Part shown: positions 7,177 to 13,466 of the stretch, piece after piece
Position numbering within the stretch: the stretch's first letter is position 1
How the letters are laid out: the number at the start of each line of letters is the position of its first letter
IMG/VR virus record: IMGVR_UViG_3300007734_000749
Location: 1 to 64,000 of that record
Source of the DNA: a virus
Direction: 5' to 3' (one strand)
DNA: 64,000 bases
Program-made: the position numbers and the translations under genes
Notes under the pieces: generated by a model
Database searches by the model: none
The model's input: only the letters and a program-made list of their open reading frames with translations
Told to the model about the DNA's origin: nothing

Positions 7177-7211
7177 GTACATAGATTTCAAAATTAACAT
7201 TCGTATCTTTA
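7173..7211 (+). promoter_or_regulatory. Early promoter (class 1)
   Basis: TTTTGTACATAGATTTCAAA, then TATCTTTATAGTATAATTAAAAA. Confidence 0.8.
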
Positions 7212-7236
7212 TAGTATAATTAAAAAATACACACAA

Positions 7237-7407
7237 ATGAAAAAAATGAATTGGGACTTAATTCACCGAGCAACACAATTAAAGAAAAGAATCGATGACC
7301 AATCTAAGTATTATGGAATGGTTGATCTTGATGTAGTAGATGAATTTATTGATGTATTGGGAAGAATGACAACTAAAGAAAACCAAACATTTAGGTTAAA
7401 TGAATAA
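7237..7407 (+). CDS. 56-residue hypothetical protein
   Basis: The frame begins MKKMNWDLIHRATQLKKRID and ends at TAA 7405-7407. A full class 1 promoter and leader precede it and another promoter starts 8 bases after its stop, which supports a real gene. Helical and charged, with no recognised domain. Confidence 0.65.
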   Translation: MKKMNWDLIHRATQLKKRIDDQSKYYGMVDLDVVDEFIDVLGRMTTKENQTFRLNE

Positions 7408-7414
7408 CCATAAC

Positions 7415-7453
7415 TTTTGTGCCGAGGTTTTACAACTAATAATCATATCTTTA
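7415..7453 (+). promoter_or_regulatory. Early promoter (class 1)
   Basis: TTTTGTGCCGAGGTTTTAC, then TATCTTTATAGTATAATTAAAAA. Confidence 0.8.
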
Positions 7454-7478
7454 TAGTATAATTAAAAAATACACACAA

Positions 7479-7781
7479 ATGAAAAAATTCAGTTATCGCG
7501 AATTACGCAACAACCCACCAAAACTATCAGTTACTAAAAATGCACGTGAATTAGTTATTACTACAGTATCGTGTATGTGTGACAACATTCATTATTTGAA
7601 TCTAAAGAAAAATAGTGATGGTGATTTCAAACTCAGTACCGTTACCTTTGCCTTGTCAAATTGGCAAATGCGATACCCAAAACATGAAATTGAATGGGAA
7701 GCAGATGCTGGTAATTGGGATAAAGTATTTGAAATGATCAACTCAGGAACTGAACGCATTGCAGAAGTAAAAAGTCGCTAA
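7479..7781 (+). CDS. Hypothetical 100-residue protein
   Basis: A soluble product with an alternating beta-like segment (ARELVITTVSCMC) and an acidic tryptophan-containing C-terminal part (EIEWEADAGNWDKVF). First gene of a probable pair: the next gene starts 18 bases later behind an A-rich leader only. No family recognised. Confidence 0.7.
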   Translation: MKKFSYRELRNNPPKLSVTKNARELVITTVSCMCDNIHYLNLKKNSDGDFKLSTVTFALSNWQMRYPKHEIEWEADAGNWDKVFEMINSGTERIAEVKSR

Positions 7782-7799
7782 TTAAAAAATAAAACACAC

Positions 7800-8006
7800 A
7801 TGAAAGGTTATCAATTTACAAAGCGTGAACTACAACAAATGGACACTATTGAACAGTCCTGGAGTGGTGATTATTTAAAAATCCAAGAACAAAATGTCAG
7901 GGTGTGGTTAACACATCCCGAAAACAGAGCATACGATGGTGATTATCAGGTAGAAATCAACATTGATGGACGTTGGGTATGTGAGAGTTTTAGTTTTGAA
8001 TACTAG
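7800..8006 (+). CDS. Hypothetical 68-residue protein
   Basis: The product starts MKGYQFTKRELQQMDTIEQS; the C-terminal half looks like a beta hairpin (YQVEINIDGRWVCESF). It has the leader AATTAAAAAATAAAACACAC but no promoter boxes, so it is read from the upstream promoter. Confidence 0.65.
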   Translation: MKGYQFTKRELQQMDTIEQSWSGDYLKIQEQNVRVWLTHPENRAYDGDYQVEINIDGRWVCESFSFEY

Positions 8007-8008
8007 AT

Positions 8009-8047
8009 TTTTATGCCTAGATTCTAAAATAAATGATATTATTTTTA
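8009..8047 (+). promoter_or_regulatory. Early promoter (class 1, variant box)
   Basis: TTTTATGCCTAGATTCTAAA, then TATTTTTATAGTATAATTAAAAA. G of the TTTTG box is A. Confidence 0.7.
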
Positions 8048-8073
8048 TAGTATAATTAAAAACACACAATAAT

Positions 8074-8328
8074 ATGACAGTACAAAAGCTTATCGAAACA
8101 CTACAAGATTTCGACCCAAACATGGAAGTTAAATTTGCCTACAATTTTGGTGATTATTGGAGAAGCGAAGTAGCCAGTAGCATAACAGAATTAGATGAAG
8201 GTCAAGTAACGTATTCACAGTATCACAGAATGGATAAAGTTGTTATTAGTAAATATGATGATGACGATAGTGACGAAGATGATGATAATGGTGATGATGA
8301 TATAAAAACAGTGGTTATTTTAAGATAA
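8074..8328 (+). CDS. Small protein with acidic tract
   Basis: The 84-residue product has an ordered N-terminus (MTVQKLIETLQDFDPNMEVK) followed at residues 62-76 by a run that is almost all Asp/Glu (YDDDDSDEDDDNGDDD), ending KTVVILR. The N-terminal pattern, helix then LxxFDPNMEV, is common in small phage proteins of unknown function. The acidic tract could mimic DNA or bind a basic partner. Confidence 0.7.
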   Translation: MTVQKLIETLQDFDPNMEVKFAYNFGDYWRSEVASSITELDEGQVTYSQYHRMDKVVISKYDDDDSDEDDDNGDDDIKTVVILR

Positions 8329-8336
8329 ACCAAAAT

Positions 8337-8375
8337 TCTTGTGCCTAGATTCTAAAGCGAATAGTATTATTTTCA
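8337..8375 (+). promoter_or_regulatory. Degenerate early promoter (class 1)
   Basis: TCTTGTGCCTAGATTCTAAA, then TATTTTCACACTATCATTAAAAA. Several changes from consensus. Confidence 0.6.
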
Positions 8376-8399
8376 CACTATCATTAAAAAATAAAAGTT

Positions 8400-8744
8400 A
8401 TGTCAACAAACGCAACAGTAAAAATTCAAGAAGAAGATAAAACATTGTGTACTCTATATGTTCATTGGGATGGATATTGGGAAGGGTTAGGACAGGATAT
8501 GGTTGATATTTTATCAAAAGGTAAATTAGTGAATGGATTAGGTATGGATGATAAATTAGGTGAGAAATTTAACAGAGCGGGATGTTTAGCTGCTACACTT
8601 ATAGCTAAACTTAAAACAACACCTGGTAATATCTATTTAACAACTGATGGAACAACTGATGAAATGAATCATTATGATTTGAAGATAAATGAATCTGATA
8701 TTGAATTATATCATAATGGTGAATTAAAATGGTATAATACATAA
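8400..8744 (+). CDS. Hypothetical 114-residue protein
   Basis: Residues 10-40 read VKIQEEDKTLCTLYVHWDGYWEGLG, a beta-rich start with a YxHWDGY motif. Similar starts are known in small phage and bacterial proteins of unknown function. The middle is helical (FNRAGCLAATLIAKL). Monocistronic, with its own promoter. Confidence 0.7.
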   Translation: MSTNATVKIQEEDKTLCTLYVHWDGYWEGLGQDMVDILSKGKLVNGLGMDDKLGEKFNRAGCLAATLIAKLKTTPGNIYLTTDGTTDEMNHYDLKINESDIELYHNGELKWYNT

Positions 8745-8746
8745 GC

Positions 8747-8785
8747 TTTTATGCCGAGATCTTAAAGCTAATAGTCGTATCTTTA
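8747..8785 (+). promoter_or_regulatory. Early promoter (class 1, variant box)
   Basis: TTTTATGCCGAGATCTTAAA, then TATCTTTATAGTATAATTAAAAA. Confidence 0.75.
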
Positions 8786-8810
8786 TAGTATAATTAAAAA
8801 TAAAAAACAC

Positions 8811-9029
8811 ATGAGCAAATTTGAATTATTAAAACACGAAGTTTTTAGTGAAGTGGTTGAACATACCTATACACTTCAAGATGAGACAGGTGTGCTTATC
8901 TATAAAGAATGGGTTGATAATGGTACAGTCATTGATTTTGTTCTACGAGACAAAGATGGAAATGATATTGGTGATGCAGAATTGTTTGACCAAGTAATGG
9001 AATTTATAGATAATCTAGAACAAAACTAA
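8811..9029 (+). CDS. Small acidic protein
   Basis: The 72-residue product is acidic and appears beta-rich in the middle (TYTLQDETGVLIYKEWVDNG) with an acidic helical end. First gene of a pair with the 53-residue gene that follows 18 bases later. No family recognised. Confidence 0.65.
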   Translation: MSKFELLKHEVFSEVVEHTYTLQDETGVLIYKEWVDNGTVIDFVLRDKDGNDIGDAELFDQVMEFIDNLEQN

Positions 9030-9047
9030 TCTATATAAAAAAATAAC

Positions 9048-9209
9048 ATGGATAAATTTACAGAAGCAGTCGAAGCTGTAGGTATTGAAGTAGCAAACGA
9101 AGCAGTTGCTGCAGTAGAATTAAGTGATGCTGATGGAGCACACACAATGTTTGAAGATATGGGAATGTTTGAACATGCTTTAGCAATAGAAATTATTTAT
9201 TTTGACTAA
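9048..9209 (+). CDS. 53-residue acidic protein
   Basis: The frame starts MDKFTEAVEAVGIEVANEAV and stops at 9207-9209, just before the next promoter. It is strongly acidic and alanine-rich, probably a short helical protein. Preceded by an A-rich leader without a promoter, so co-transcribed with the gene at 8811. Confidence 0.6.
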   Translation: MDKFTEAVEAVGIEVANEAVAAVELSDADGAHTMFEDMGMFEHALAIEIIYFD

Positions 9210-9211
9210 AT

Positions 9212-9250
9212 TTCTGTGCCGAGATTCTAAAACTAACGTTCGTATCTTTA
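9212..9250 (+). promoter_or_regulatory. Early promoter (class 1)
   Basis: TTCTGTGCCGAGATTCTAAA, then TATCTTTACAGTATAATTAAAAA. Confidence 0.75.
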
Positions 9251-9276
9251 CAGTATAATTAAAAACACATAATAAA

Positions 9277-9606
9277 ATGAGACAACCAGATATTACCCTA
9301 AACATTCAAGAAGGAATCAATCGCGTTATTAAAATGTATGAAGAAGTTTTCGATGATATAATAAATGATTCTATAGTTGAATTGCAAAAACAAGATATTA
9401 AAACAGATACCGATAACATCAAATGGATATCCCAAGATATAGCAGATAAATGTAAAGAAAAAGAAAATTCTGTCAATGCGATAAAGCAATGTAAGAATTT
9501 CTATGATTTGTTAGAGTTTATTAAAAACGATTTTATATTTGAAGGTAGTGAAGAAATAATCATAGGAGCATTTCTAGGGAAACAAATAGATATTCGTTAC
9601 AAATAG
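9277..9606 (+). CDS. Hypothetical 109-residue protein
   Basis: A charged, helical product starting MRQPDITLNIQEGINRVIKM; the C-terminal part ends GAFLGKQIDIRYK. Own promoter, monocistronic. No family recognised. Confidence 0.65.
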   Translation: MRQPDITLNIQEGINRVIKMYEEVFDDIINDSIVELQKQDIKTDTDNIKWISQDIADKCKEKENSVNAIKQCKNFYDLLEFIKNDFIFEGSEEIIIGAFLGKQIDIRYK

Positions 9607-9622
9607 ATTTTTGTTAATAAAT

Positions 9623-9661
9623 CTTTATACCTAGATTATCTAGCAATTGATATTATTTTTA
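9623..9661 (+). promoter_or_regulatory. Degenerate early promoter (class 1)
   Basis: CTTTATACCTAGATTATCTA, then TATTTTTATAGCATAAATTTAAAA. Confidence 0.6.
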
Positions 9662-9680
9662 TAGCATAAATTTAAAACAC

Positions 9681-9908
9681 ATGAATAAAATCATTACAAT
9701 CAGTGAATTAACTGAAGAACGTTATATTGAAATCGATTCATTGCTCACCAATTCAGAACTAAACGATTCAGAAGATGTATCATTTGACGAATTGCTGAAC
9801 AATTATATTGAATCAATCGAAGCAATTCAAGCCCGATTCGCACATCACGGTATTGATTGTCCTGAACAGTATCAGTATTTGCTTTCAATTATGTTAACTA
9901 ATGCTTAA
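9681..9908 (+). CDS. Small acidic protein
   Basis: The 75-residue product is acidic and helical (LTEERYIEIDSLLTNSELND). First gene of a pair; the next begins 12 bases later behind only an A-rich leader. No family recognised. Confidence 0.65.
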   Translation: MNKIITISELTEERYIEIDSLLTNSELNDSEDVSFDELLNNYIESIEAIQARFAHHGIDCPEQYQYLLSIMLTNA

Positions 9909-9920
9909 AAAATAAATCAC

Positions 9921-10301
9921 ATGAAAATTACACTCACACCATCAGAATCAGAAGAATTTTTCCACACAGCATTATGTAATGGTCTAGGATACCTAGAACA
10001 ATACGGAATTGAATTAGATTACAACGAAGATGAATATAAATCATCGCGTGCCAAAATTGGACCTAATGCTCCATGTTTTGAAGATGTATTGTTGCAAATG
10101 TTGCGTGATGGATATAAACTAAAATTCATCGATAATGAAAATGGTATGGATGAAGTAGACGTTACACTTCAAGATATACATGAAAAAGTACAGTTAACCG
10201 AATCTCGTCACTTACTTGACATGGAGAACGAAAACGGTGATGCTGATACTGCAGATGCAGTGTTACAGACAGTGTTGTATGGTGAAGTTATATTTGGTTA
10301 A
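9921..10301 (+). CDS. Acidic hypothetical protein
   Basis: The 126-residue product starts MKITLTPSESEEFFHTALCN and contains CFEDVLLQMLRDGYKLKFID, which recalls small phage proteins of unknown function with an N-terminal LTPSE-type helix. Very acidic toward the end (DMENENGDADTADA). Co-transcribed with the gene at 9681. Confidence 0.7.
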   Translation: MKITLTPSESEEFFHTALCNGLGYLEQYGIELDYNEDEYKSSRAKIGPNAPCFEDVLLQMLRDGYKLKFIDNENGMDEVDVTLQDIHEKVQLTESRHLLDMENENGDADTADAVLQTVLYGEVIFG

Positions 10302-10308
10302 CCGAAAT

Positions 10309-10347
10309 CTTTATACCGAGATTCTAAAACGAATCATATTATTTTTA
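10309..10347 (+). promoter_or_regulatory. Early promoter (class 1, variant box)
   Basis: CTTTATACCGAGATTCTAAA, then TATTTTTACAGTATAATTAAAAA. Confidence 0.7.
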
Positions 10348-10372
10348 CAGTATAATTAAAAAATACACACAC

Positions 10373-10645
10373 ATGAATCCAATTTTTGAAAAAATGCCTG
10401 AATTAGCAGAGTTAATTTCAATAAATTCTCTGTTTATGTTGAAAGAAAAAACATATTATGATAAAATAGAATGCCTCAAAACAATAGAACTAATTCAGGA
10501 AGAAATGAAACATGTTATAGATGAAGAAGAAAAAGATGAAATGATTGATGATTTAGTTTCGGTTTACAATATATTAGATACTATTGAAGAAGCACAACAA
10601 TTCGTAACAGCAGAATTAAAAATGATTGGTTATAGATTAAATTGA
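10373..10645 (+). CDS. Hypothetical helical acidic protein
   Basis: The 90-residue product is helical and acidic (EEMKHVIDEEEKDEMIDDL). Own promoter and leader. No recognised family. Confidence 0.65.
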   Translation: MNPIFEKMPELAELISINSLFMLKEKTYYDKIECLKTIELIQEEMKHVIDEEEKDEMIDDLVSVYNILDTIEEAQQFVTAELKMIGYRLN

Positions 10646-10655
10646 GTACCTAGAT

Positions 10656-10694
10656 TTTTGTACCGAGATTCCAAAACGAAAGATATTATTTTTA
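10656..10694 (+). promoter_or_regulatory. Early promoter (class 1)
   Basis: TTTTGTACCGAGATTCCAAA, then TATTTTTACAGCATAAGTTAAAAA. A partial extra copy of the box (GAGTACCTAGATT) lies just upstream. Confidence 0.75.
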
Positions 10695-10718
10695 CAGCAT
10701 AAGTTAAAAAATAAAATT

Positions 10719-10931
10719 ATGAAAAAACAATTTATCGCAGTTGAAAAAGCTATTTATGGTATGCATTACATTGTAGATAATTTAGAAGAACTTATCTGTG
10801 AAATGTATGAATGTGAAATAAGTGAACATGGAATAGATAAATGCACCGAATGGTTTTTTAATAATCATACTGTATTTGAAGTGAATGGTACTGCTGAGGA
10901 ATGTTTATATGTGCCTGCACCATCATTGTAA
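10719..10931 (+). CDS. Hypothetical 70-residue protein
   Basis: Starts MKKQFIAVEKAIYGMHYIVD; contains four cysteines (LICEMYECEISEHG, KCTEWF, EECLYV), which could bind metal or simply be buried. Own promoter. No family recognised. Confidence 0.65.
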   Translation: MKKQFIAVEKAIYGMHYIVDNLEELICEMYECEISEHGIDKCTEWFFNNHTVFEVNGTAEECLYVPAPSL

Positions 10932-10946
10932 AAGATAAAACCATAA

Positions 10947-10985
10947 TCTTTACCCTAGATAAAGTAAAGAATTATATTATCTTTA
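10947..10985 (+). promoter_or_regulatory. Degenerate early promoter (class 1)
   Basis: ATCTTTACCCTAGAT, then TATCTTTATAGTATAAGTTAAAAA. The upstream box is poor. Confidence 0.55.
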
Positions 10986-11017
10986 TAGTATAAGTTAAAA
11001 ATAAAAATAAACCACAC

Positions 11018-11176
11018 ATGACAAAGAAGCAGAAAAAAAAGTTAGCCGAAATGTTGAAGAACCAAATCAACATAACTGATAGAATGTTTGAAACCAGAGA
11101 ACAAGAATATCCTTACATTATTGGTTATTTGAAGGGTGTAATTAAGATAACTGTTGAACAATTGGAAGATAATTAA
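11018..11176 (+). CDS. 52-residue basic protein
   Basis: The frame starts MTKKQKKKLAEMLKNQINIT with a very lysine-rich N-terminus and stops at 11174-11176. Helical. Supported by its promoter and leader and by the following gene 29 bases downstream. No family recognised. Confidence 0.6.
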   Translation: MTKKQKKKLAEMLKNQINITDRMFETREQEYPYIIGYLKGVIKITVEQLEDN

Positions 11177-11205
11177 ACAGCATAAAAAAAAGAAACAAAG
11201 AAAAA

Positions 11206-11382
11206 ATGAAGAAATTTATATCGCAAATAATTGCCTCCATAATAGTAGTGTATTGTTTAGTAGCAGGAATATCTCATGAACTAAACGTAATGAATTGGAA
11301 CATAGGAGGAAAGATAATATCTGTTGTACTAGTACTAACCATTATTCATTCATTTCATAAAGAATACTCAAGCAAAATATGA
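11206..11382 (+). CDS. 58-residue membrane protein, two hydrophobic segments
   Basis: The frame MKKFISQIIASIIVVYCLVA has a hydrophobic segment at about residues 5-22 and a second (IISVVLVLTIIHSF) at about 37-50. Its TGA overlaps the next start codon (ATGA at 11379-11382), which supports translational coupling and the reality of both frames. Confidence 0.65.
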   Translation: MKKFISQIIASIIVVYCLVAGISHELNVMNWNIGGKIISVVLVLTIIHSFHKEYSSKI

Positions 11383-11660
11383 CAAAATATAAAAATATAT
11401 TCAGAAACTATAACGAATATAAATTGTACGTGGGAAAATGGATGGTGACGGGAGACTATATTAACATCGATGAACTCATCGGAATGGGATTACTTAATGA
11501 AGTAACAGTTCGTGTCGAGAAAGATTGGGGAAAGTATGTGGCGTATAGAGAAATGACGGAACAAGATTTTAATGCGAGTAGATTCGTGGTAAGAGGCGTG
11601 ACGGGATGGATTAAATGGTTTTTCCAAAATGTGACAAATAGGGGAACAAAGGGGATATAA
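11379..11660 (+). CDS. Hypothetical 93-residue protein
   Basis: The product is rich in aromatic and basic residues (YNEYKLYVGKWMVTG, GWIKWFFQNV). The start overlaps the preceding stop by 4 bases. Its codons are somewhat more G-rich than those of neighbouring genes. No family recognised. Confidence 0.65.
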   Translation: MTKYKNIFRNYNEYKLYVGKWMVTGDYINIDELIGMGLLNEVTVRVEKDWGKYVAYREMTEQDFNASRFVVRGVTGWIKWFFQNVTNRGTKGI

Positions 11661-11798
11661 TGTGAAGATGTGTGGATAGTGTGTGATAAATTGTTAGTGT
11701 GTGGTGGGTAGGGGATTCCGGAACGGTTAATCCCCATCCCTCATCCCCCCAAATTTAGGAACAAAAAAAGAAAATATAAGTATATATTTCTCCCCTAC
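11661..11798. other. Gene-free stretch with a hairpin
   Basis: Between the stop at 11660 and the next promoter the top strand is G-rich, then C-rich. A perfect 7-base-pair hairpin GGGGATT/AATCCCC sits at 11711-11735 with an 11-base loop. It lacks an immediate T-tract, so it is a weak terminator candidate. No coding frame is convincing here. Confidence 0.45.
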
Positions 11799-11837
11799 CT
11801 TTGTACCGAGAAAGAAAAAAGAAAAACAATATCTTTA
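11799..11837 (+). promoter_or_regulatory. Early promoter (class 1, divergent spacer)
   Basis: CTTTGTACCGAG, then an A-rich spacer and TATCTTTATAG. The spacer consensus TTTTAAAACTAA is replaced by AAAGAAAAAAGAAAAA, yet both boxes and their 26-base distance are kept. Confidence 0.7.
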
Positions 11838-11876
11838 TAGAAAAGAAAGAAAAAAACACTAAAAAATCTACACACC

Positions 11877-12080
11877 ATGTTTGAACTATTTTTCATTTTC
11901 GGAGCATTTAGAACTCTGTGGTTTTTCGTTTATGACATTCCTAAAATGTTAATCAAACCAATGTTCAAAATGTTGTACTGGTTTTGCATTGCAGCTTATT
12001 ATATGATGAAGTATGGTTTAGTTGCGATGTGGTATGTTTTCAAAGGAATGTATAGTCTTGTTGCTATGTGTTTTAGATAA
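11877..12080 (+). CDS. Small very hydrophobic membrane protein
   Basis: The 67-residue product is nearly all hydrophobic and aromatic, with probable segments at about residues 2-20 and 30-62 (YWFCIAAYYMMKYGLVAMWYVF). Basic residues lie between them. Own promoter, monocistronic. Function unknown; a membrane-active early protein is possible. Confidence 0.65.
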   Translation: MFELFFIFGAFRTLWFFVYDIPKMLIKPMFKMLYWFCIAAYYMMKYGLVAMWYVFKGMYSLVAMCFR

Positions 12081-12087
12081 TCTCTAC

Positions 12088-12126
12088 TTCTGATCCTAGA
12101 CAGGAAGAAGAAACATATTACTTTTA
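12088..12126 (+). promoter_or_regulatory. Early promoter (class 1, divergent spacer)
   Basis: TTCTGATCCTAGA, then TACTTTTATAG. The spacer is purine-rich like the preceding promoter. Confidence 0.55.
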
Positions 12127-12153
12127 TAGAAAAGAAATAAAAACAGTAACAAT

Positions 12154-12426
12154 ATGATGGAGAATCAAATCGACAACCAATTCAGAACAACAACAGGTGA
12201 CAAATTAGGATACTGTAATGGTTTCCAAATGACATTCACAAATGGAAATACCATAAGTGTTCAGTTTGGTAAAGCTAATTATTCAGACAAAGGAAAAACC
12301 ACAGCTGAAGTAGCAGCATGGGATTCAAATGGAGAATGGATTCAACTAGGAGAACATGATGATGTTAAAGGATGGTGTTCACCTGAAGAAGTAGTAGAAA
12401 TAATGAACAAAATAGCTAATAAATAA
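12154..12426 (+). CDS. Hypothetical 90-residue protein
   Basis: Residues 20-60 read GFQMTFTNGNTISVQFGKANYSD, a beta-rich pattern with a conserved-looking phage module (MTFxNGxxxSVQFGxxNYCD) of unknown function. Two ATGs at 12154 and 12157 could both serve. The next tiny gene follows 13 bases later. Confidence 0.7.
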   Translation: MMENQIDNQFRTTTGDKLGYCNGFQMTFTNGNTISVQFGKANYSDKGKTTAEVAAWDSNGEWIQLGEHDDVKGWCSPEEVVEIMNKIANK

Positions 12427-12439
12427 AAACAGATACACT

Positions 12440-12556
12440 ATGAAAAACTATTGGTCAGAAGCAACTCCTAAACACGAAGGAAAGTATGTGATTGTAAATA
12501 ATATTCCCCACAAGTGGGTGAACGGAAAATTAGTAGCGCTATCCAAAAAGGGATAG
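12440..12556 (+). CDS. 38-residue hypothetical protein
   Basis: Frame MKNYWSEATPKHEGKYVIVN ending at TAG 12554-12556. Its final codons (LVALSKKG) form the left half of the terminator hairpin. Small beta-like peptide co-transcribed with the preceding gene. Confidence 0.5.
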   Translation: MKNYWSEATPKHEGKYVIVNNIPHKWVNGKLVALSKKG

Positions 12557-12567
12557 TCGCTACTTTT
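12533..12567 (+). terminator. Terminator overlapping a gene end and a promoter start
   Basis: GTAGCGCTATCC pairs with GGATAGTCGCTAC (one bulged base), and the following TTTT is the start of the next TTTTG box. Confidence 0.8.
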
Positions 12568-12602
12568 GGGCTTGGGTTTTAAAGCGAATCGTTGTATCTT
12601 TA
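12564..12602 (+). promoter_or_regulatory. Early promoter (class 1)
   Basis: TTTTGGGCTTGGGTTTTAAAG, then TATCTTTAGCTCACAATTAAAAA. Confidence 0.7.
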
Positions 12603-12626
12603 GCTCACAATTAAAAAAACACACAC

Positions 12627-13058
12627 ATGAAGAAGATTACAGCAGCAACTAAAATTAAGTCACTAACTTATGGTCAAATAGGACACATAACAGCTGATAC
12701 AATGGGATGGTGCTTAGTTAATATGAAAAAACCAAAACGTAAGCGTTATGGTCTAAACATGCCTAAACTTAGTGCATTTATCAGTAAACGTAAGAGCGTT
12801 AAGGAAATTCCATCCAACGATGCTCGTGGTGAGTATATGCCTTATACAAACCAAATCATAGTTGTACCTAGCAATATCCAAACAGTGTGGGAATTGATTG
12901 AAACAGTTATTCACGAATATACTCATTCAACACAGGACCTAAAGCATTATAATGAATGTAATGTTGTGTTTGGTTACTTCAATAACCCGTACGAGGTTGA
13001 AGCGCGTTATGAAGCAGCACTTAGAACTGATGATTGCTGTTTTGATATTTTGTCTTAA
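12627..13058 (+). CDS. Zincin-type metallopeptidase-like protein
   Basis: The 143-residue product has HEYTH at residues 96-100, the HExxH zinc motif, in the context WELIETVIHEYTHSTQ, and glutamates in NPYEVEARYEAA (123, 125) placed as a third ligand. This is the minimal layout of small phage zincin/SprT-like proteins. The N-terminal half is basic (KKPKRKR). No signal peptide, so cytoplasmic. Substrate unknown. Own promoter, no terminator seen after it. Confidence 0.75.
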   Translation: MKKITAATKIKSLTYGQIGHITADTMGWCLVNMKKPKRKRYGLNMPKLSAFISKRKSVKEIPSNDARGEYMPYTNQIIVVPSNIQTVWELIETVIHEYTHSTQDLKHYNECNVVFGYFNNPYEVEARYEAALRTDDCCFDILS

Positions 13059-13059
13059 C

Positions 13060-13098
13060 TTATGTGCTAGGGTAGCAAAGCGAATAATATTATCTTTA
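13060..13098 (+). promoter_or_regulatory. Degenerate early promoter (class 1)
   Basis: TTATGTGCTAGGGTAGCAAAG, then TATCTTTATACAATAATTAA. Confidence 0.6.
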
Positions 13099-13125
13099 TA
13101 CAATAATTAATAAAAACACACACAT

Positions 13126-13305
13126 ATGAAAAACCGTTTAGCAATTCACTTCACTTTTGTAGCGCTTATCTTAATGTCAGCTTATGTTGGTATCTTTTGT
13201 TATGGTTTGTTCCCAATTATGGTTATTTGGAGCATAGCTACTATTTCTACTTGTTTAGCATCTATGATTGTAATTGAATTGGAACATATGAAATCTAATT
13301 CTTAA
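13126..13305 (+). CDS. 59-residue membrane protein
   Basis: Frame MKNRLAIHFTFVALILMSAY with two hydrophobic segments at about residues 8-29 and 31-52 and a charged C-terminus (ELEHMKSNS); stop at 13303-13305. Own promoter and leader. No family recognised. Confidence 0.65.
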   Translation: MKNRLAIHFTFVALILMSAYVGIFCYGLFPIMVIWSIATISTCLASMIVIELEHMKSNS

Positions 13306-13307
13306 TT

Positions 13308-13345
13308 TACGTGCTGGGATAGTAAAGCGAATGTTATTATCTTTA
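13308..13345 (+). promoter_or_regulatory. Early promoter, distal of a tandem pair
   Basis: TTACGTGCTGGGATAGTAAAG, then TATCTTTACAGCATAAGTTAAAA. No frame starts directly after it, so it probably adds to transcription of the AT-hook gene. Confidence 0.55.
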
Positions 13346-13390
13346 CAGCATAAGTTAAAAGCGCAAATAGCAATAATAAAAAAATCGTTA

Positions 13391-13429
13391 TTTTGTGCTT
13401 AGGCGTTGAAATTAAAGTTTGTAAATTTA
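13391..13429 (+). promoter_or_regulatory. Early promoter, proximal of a tandem pair
   Basis: TTTTGTGCTTAGGCGTTGAAA, then TAAATTTATATCATAATTAAAAA, 38 bases before the AT-hook gene. Confidence 0.65.
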
Positions 13430-13466
13430 TATCATAATTAAAAATAACAATTTAATAATTACACAC

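Larger units (their letters stand above)
7122..7211 (+). repeat. Duplicated intergenic terminator-promoter cassette, copy 2
   Basis: GATAGTGTGTGTG, TATATGTGTGCAATTG, a hairpin and a class 1 promoter in the same order as 4543-4632. The stem sequence differs but base pairing is kept. Confidence 0.6.

Noticed and set aside
11456-11737. 93-codon minus-strand frame
   Set aside because: Overlaps a plus-strand gene that is coupled to its neighbour by ATGA, and has no promoter.
654-13429. TATAAT in the promoter tail (GTATAATTAAAAA) as a sigma-70 -10 box
   Set aside because: There is no TTGACA-like box at a suitable distance. TATCTTTATA fits the Bacteroidota -7 element better, and the tail varies (CATAAGTT, TATCATT).
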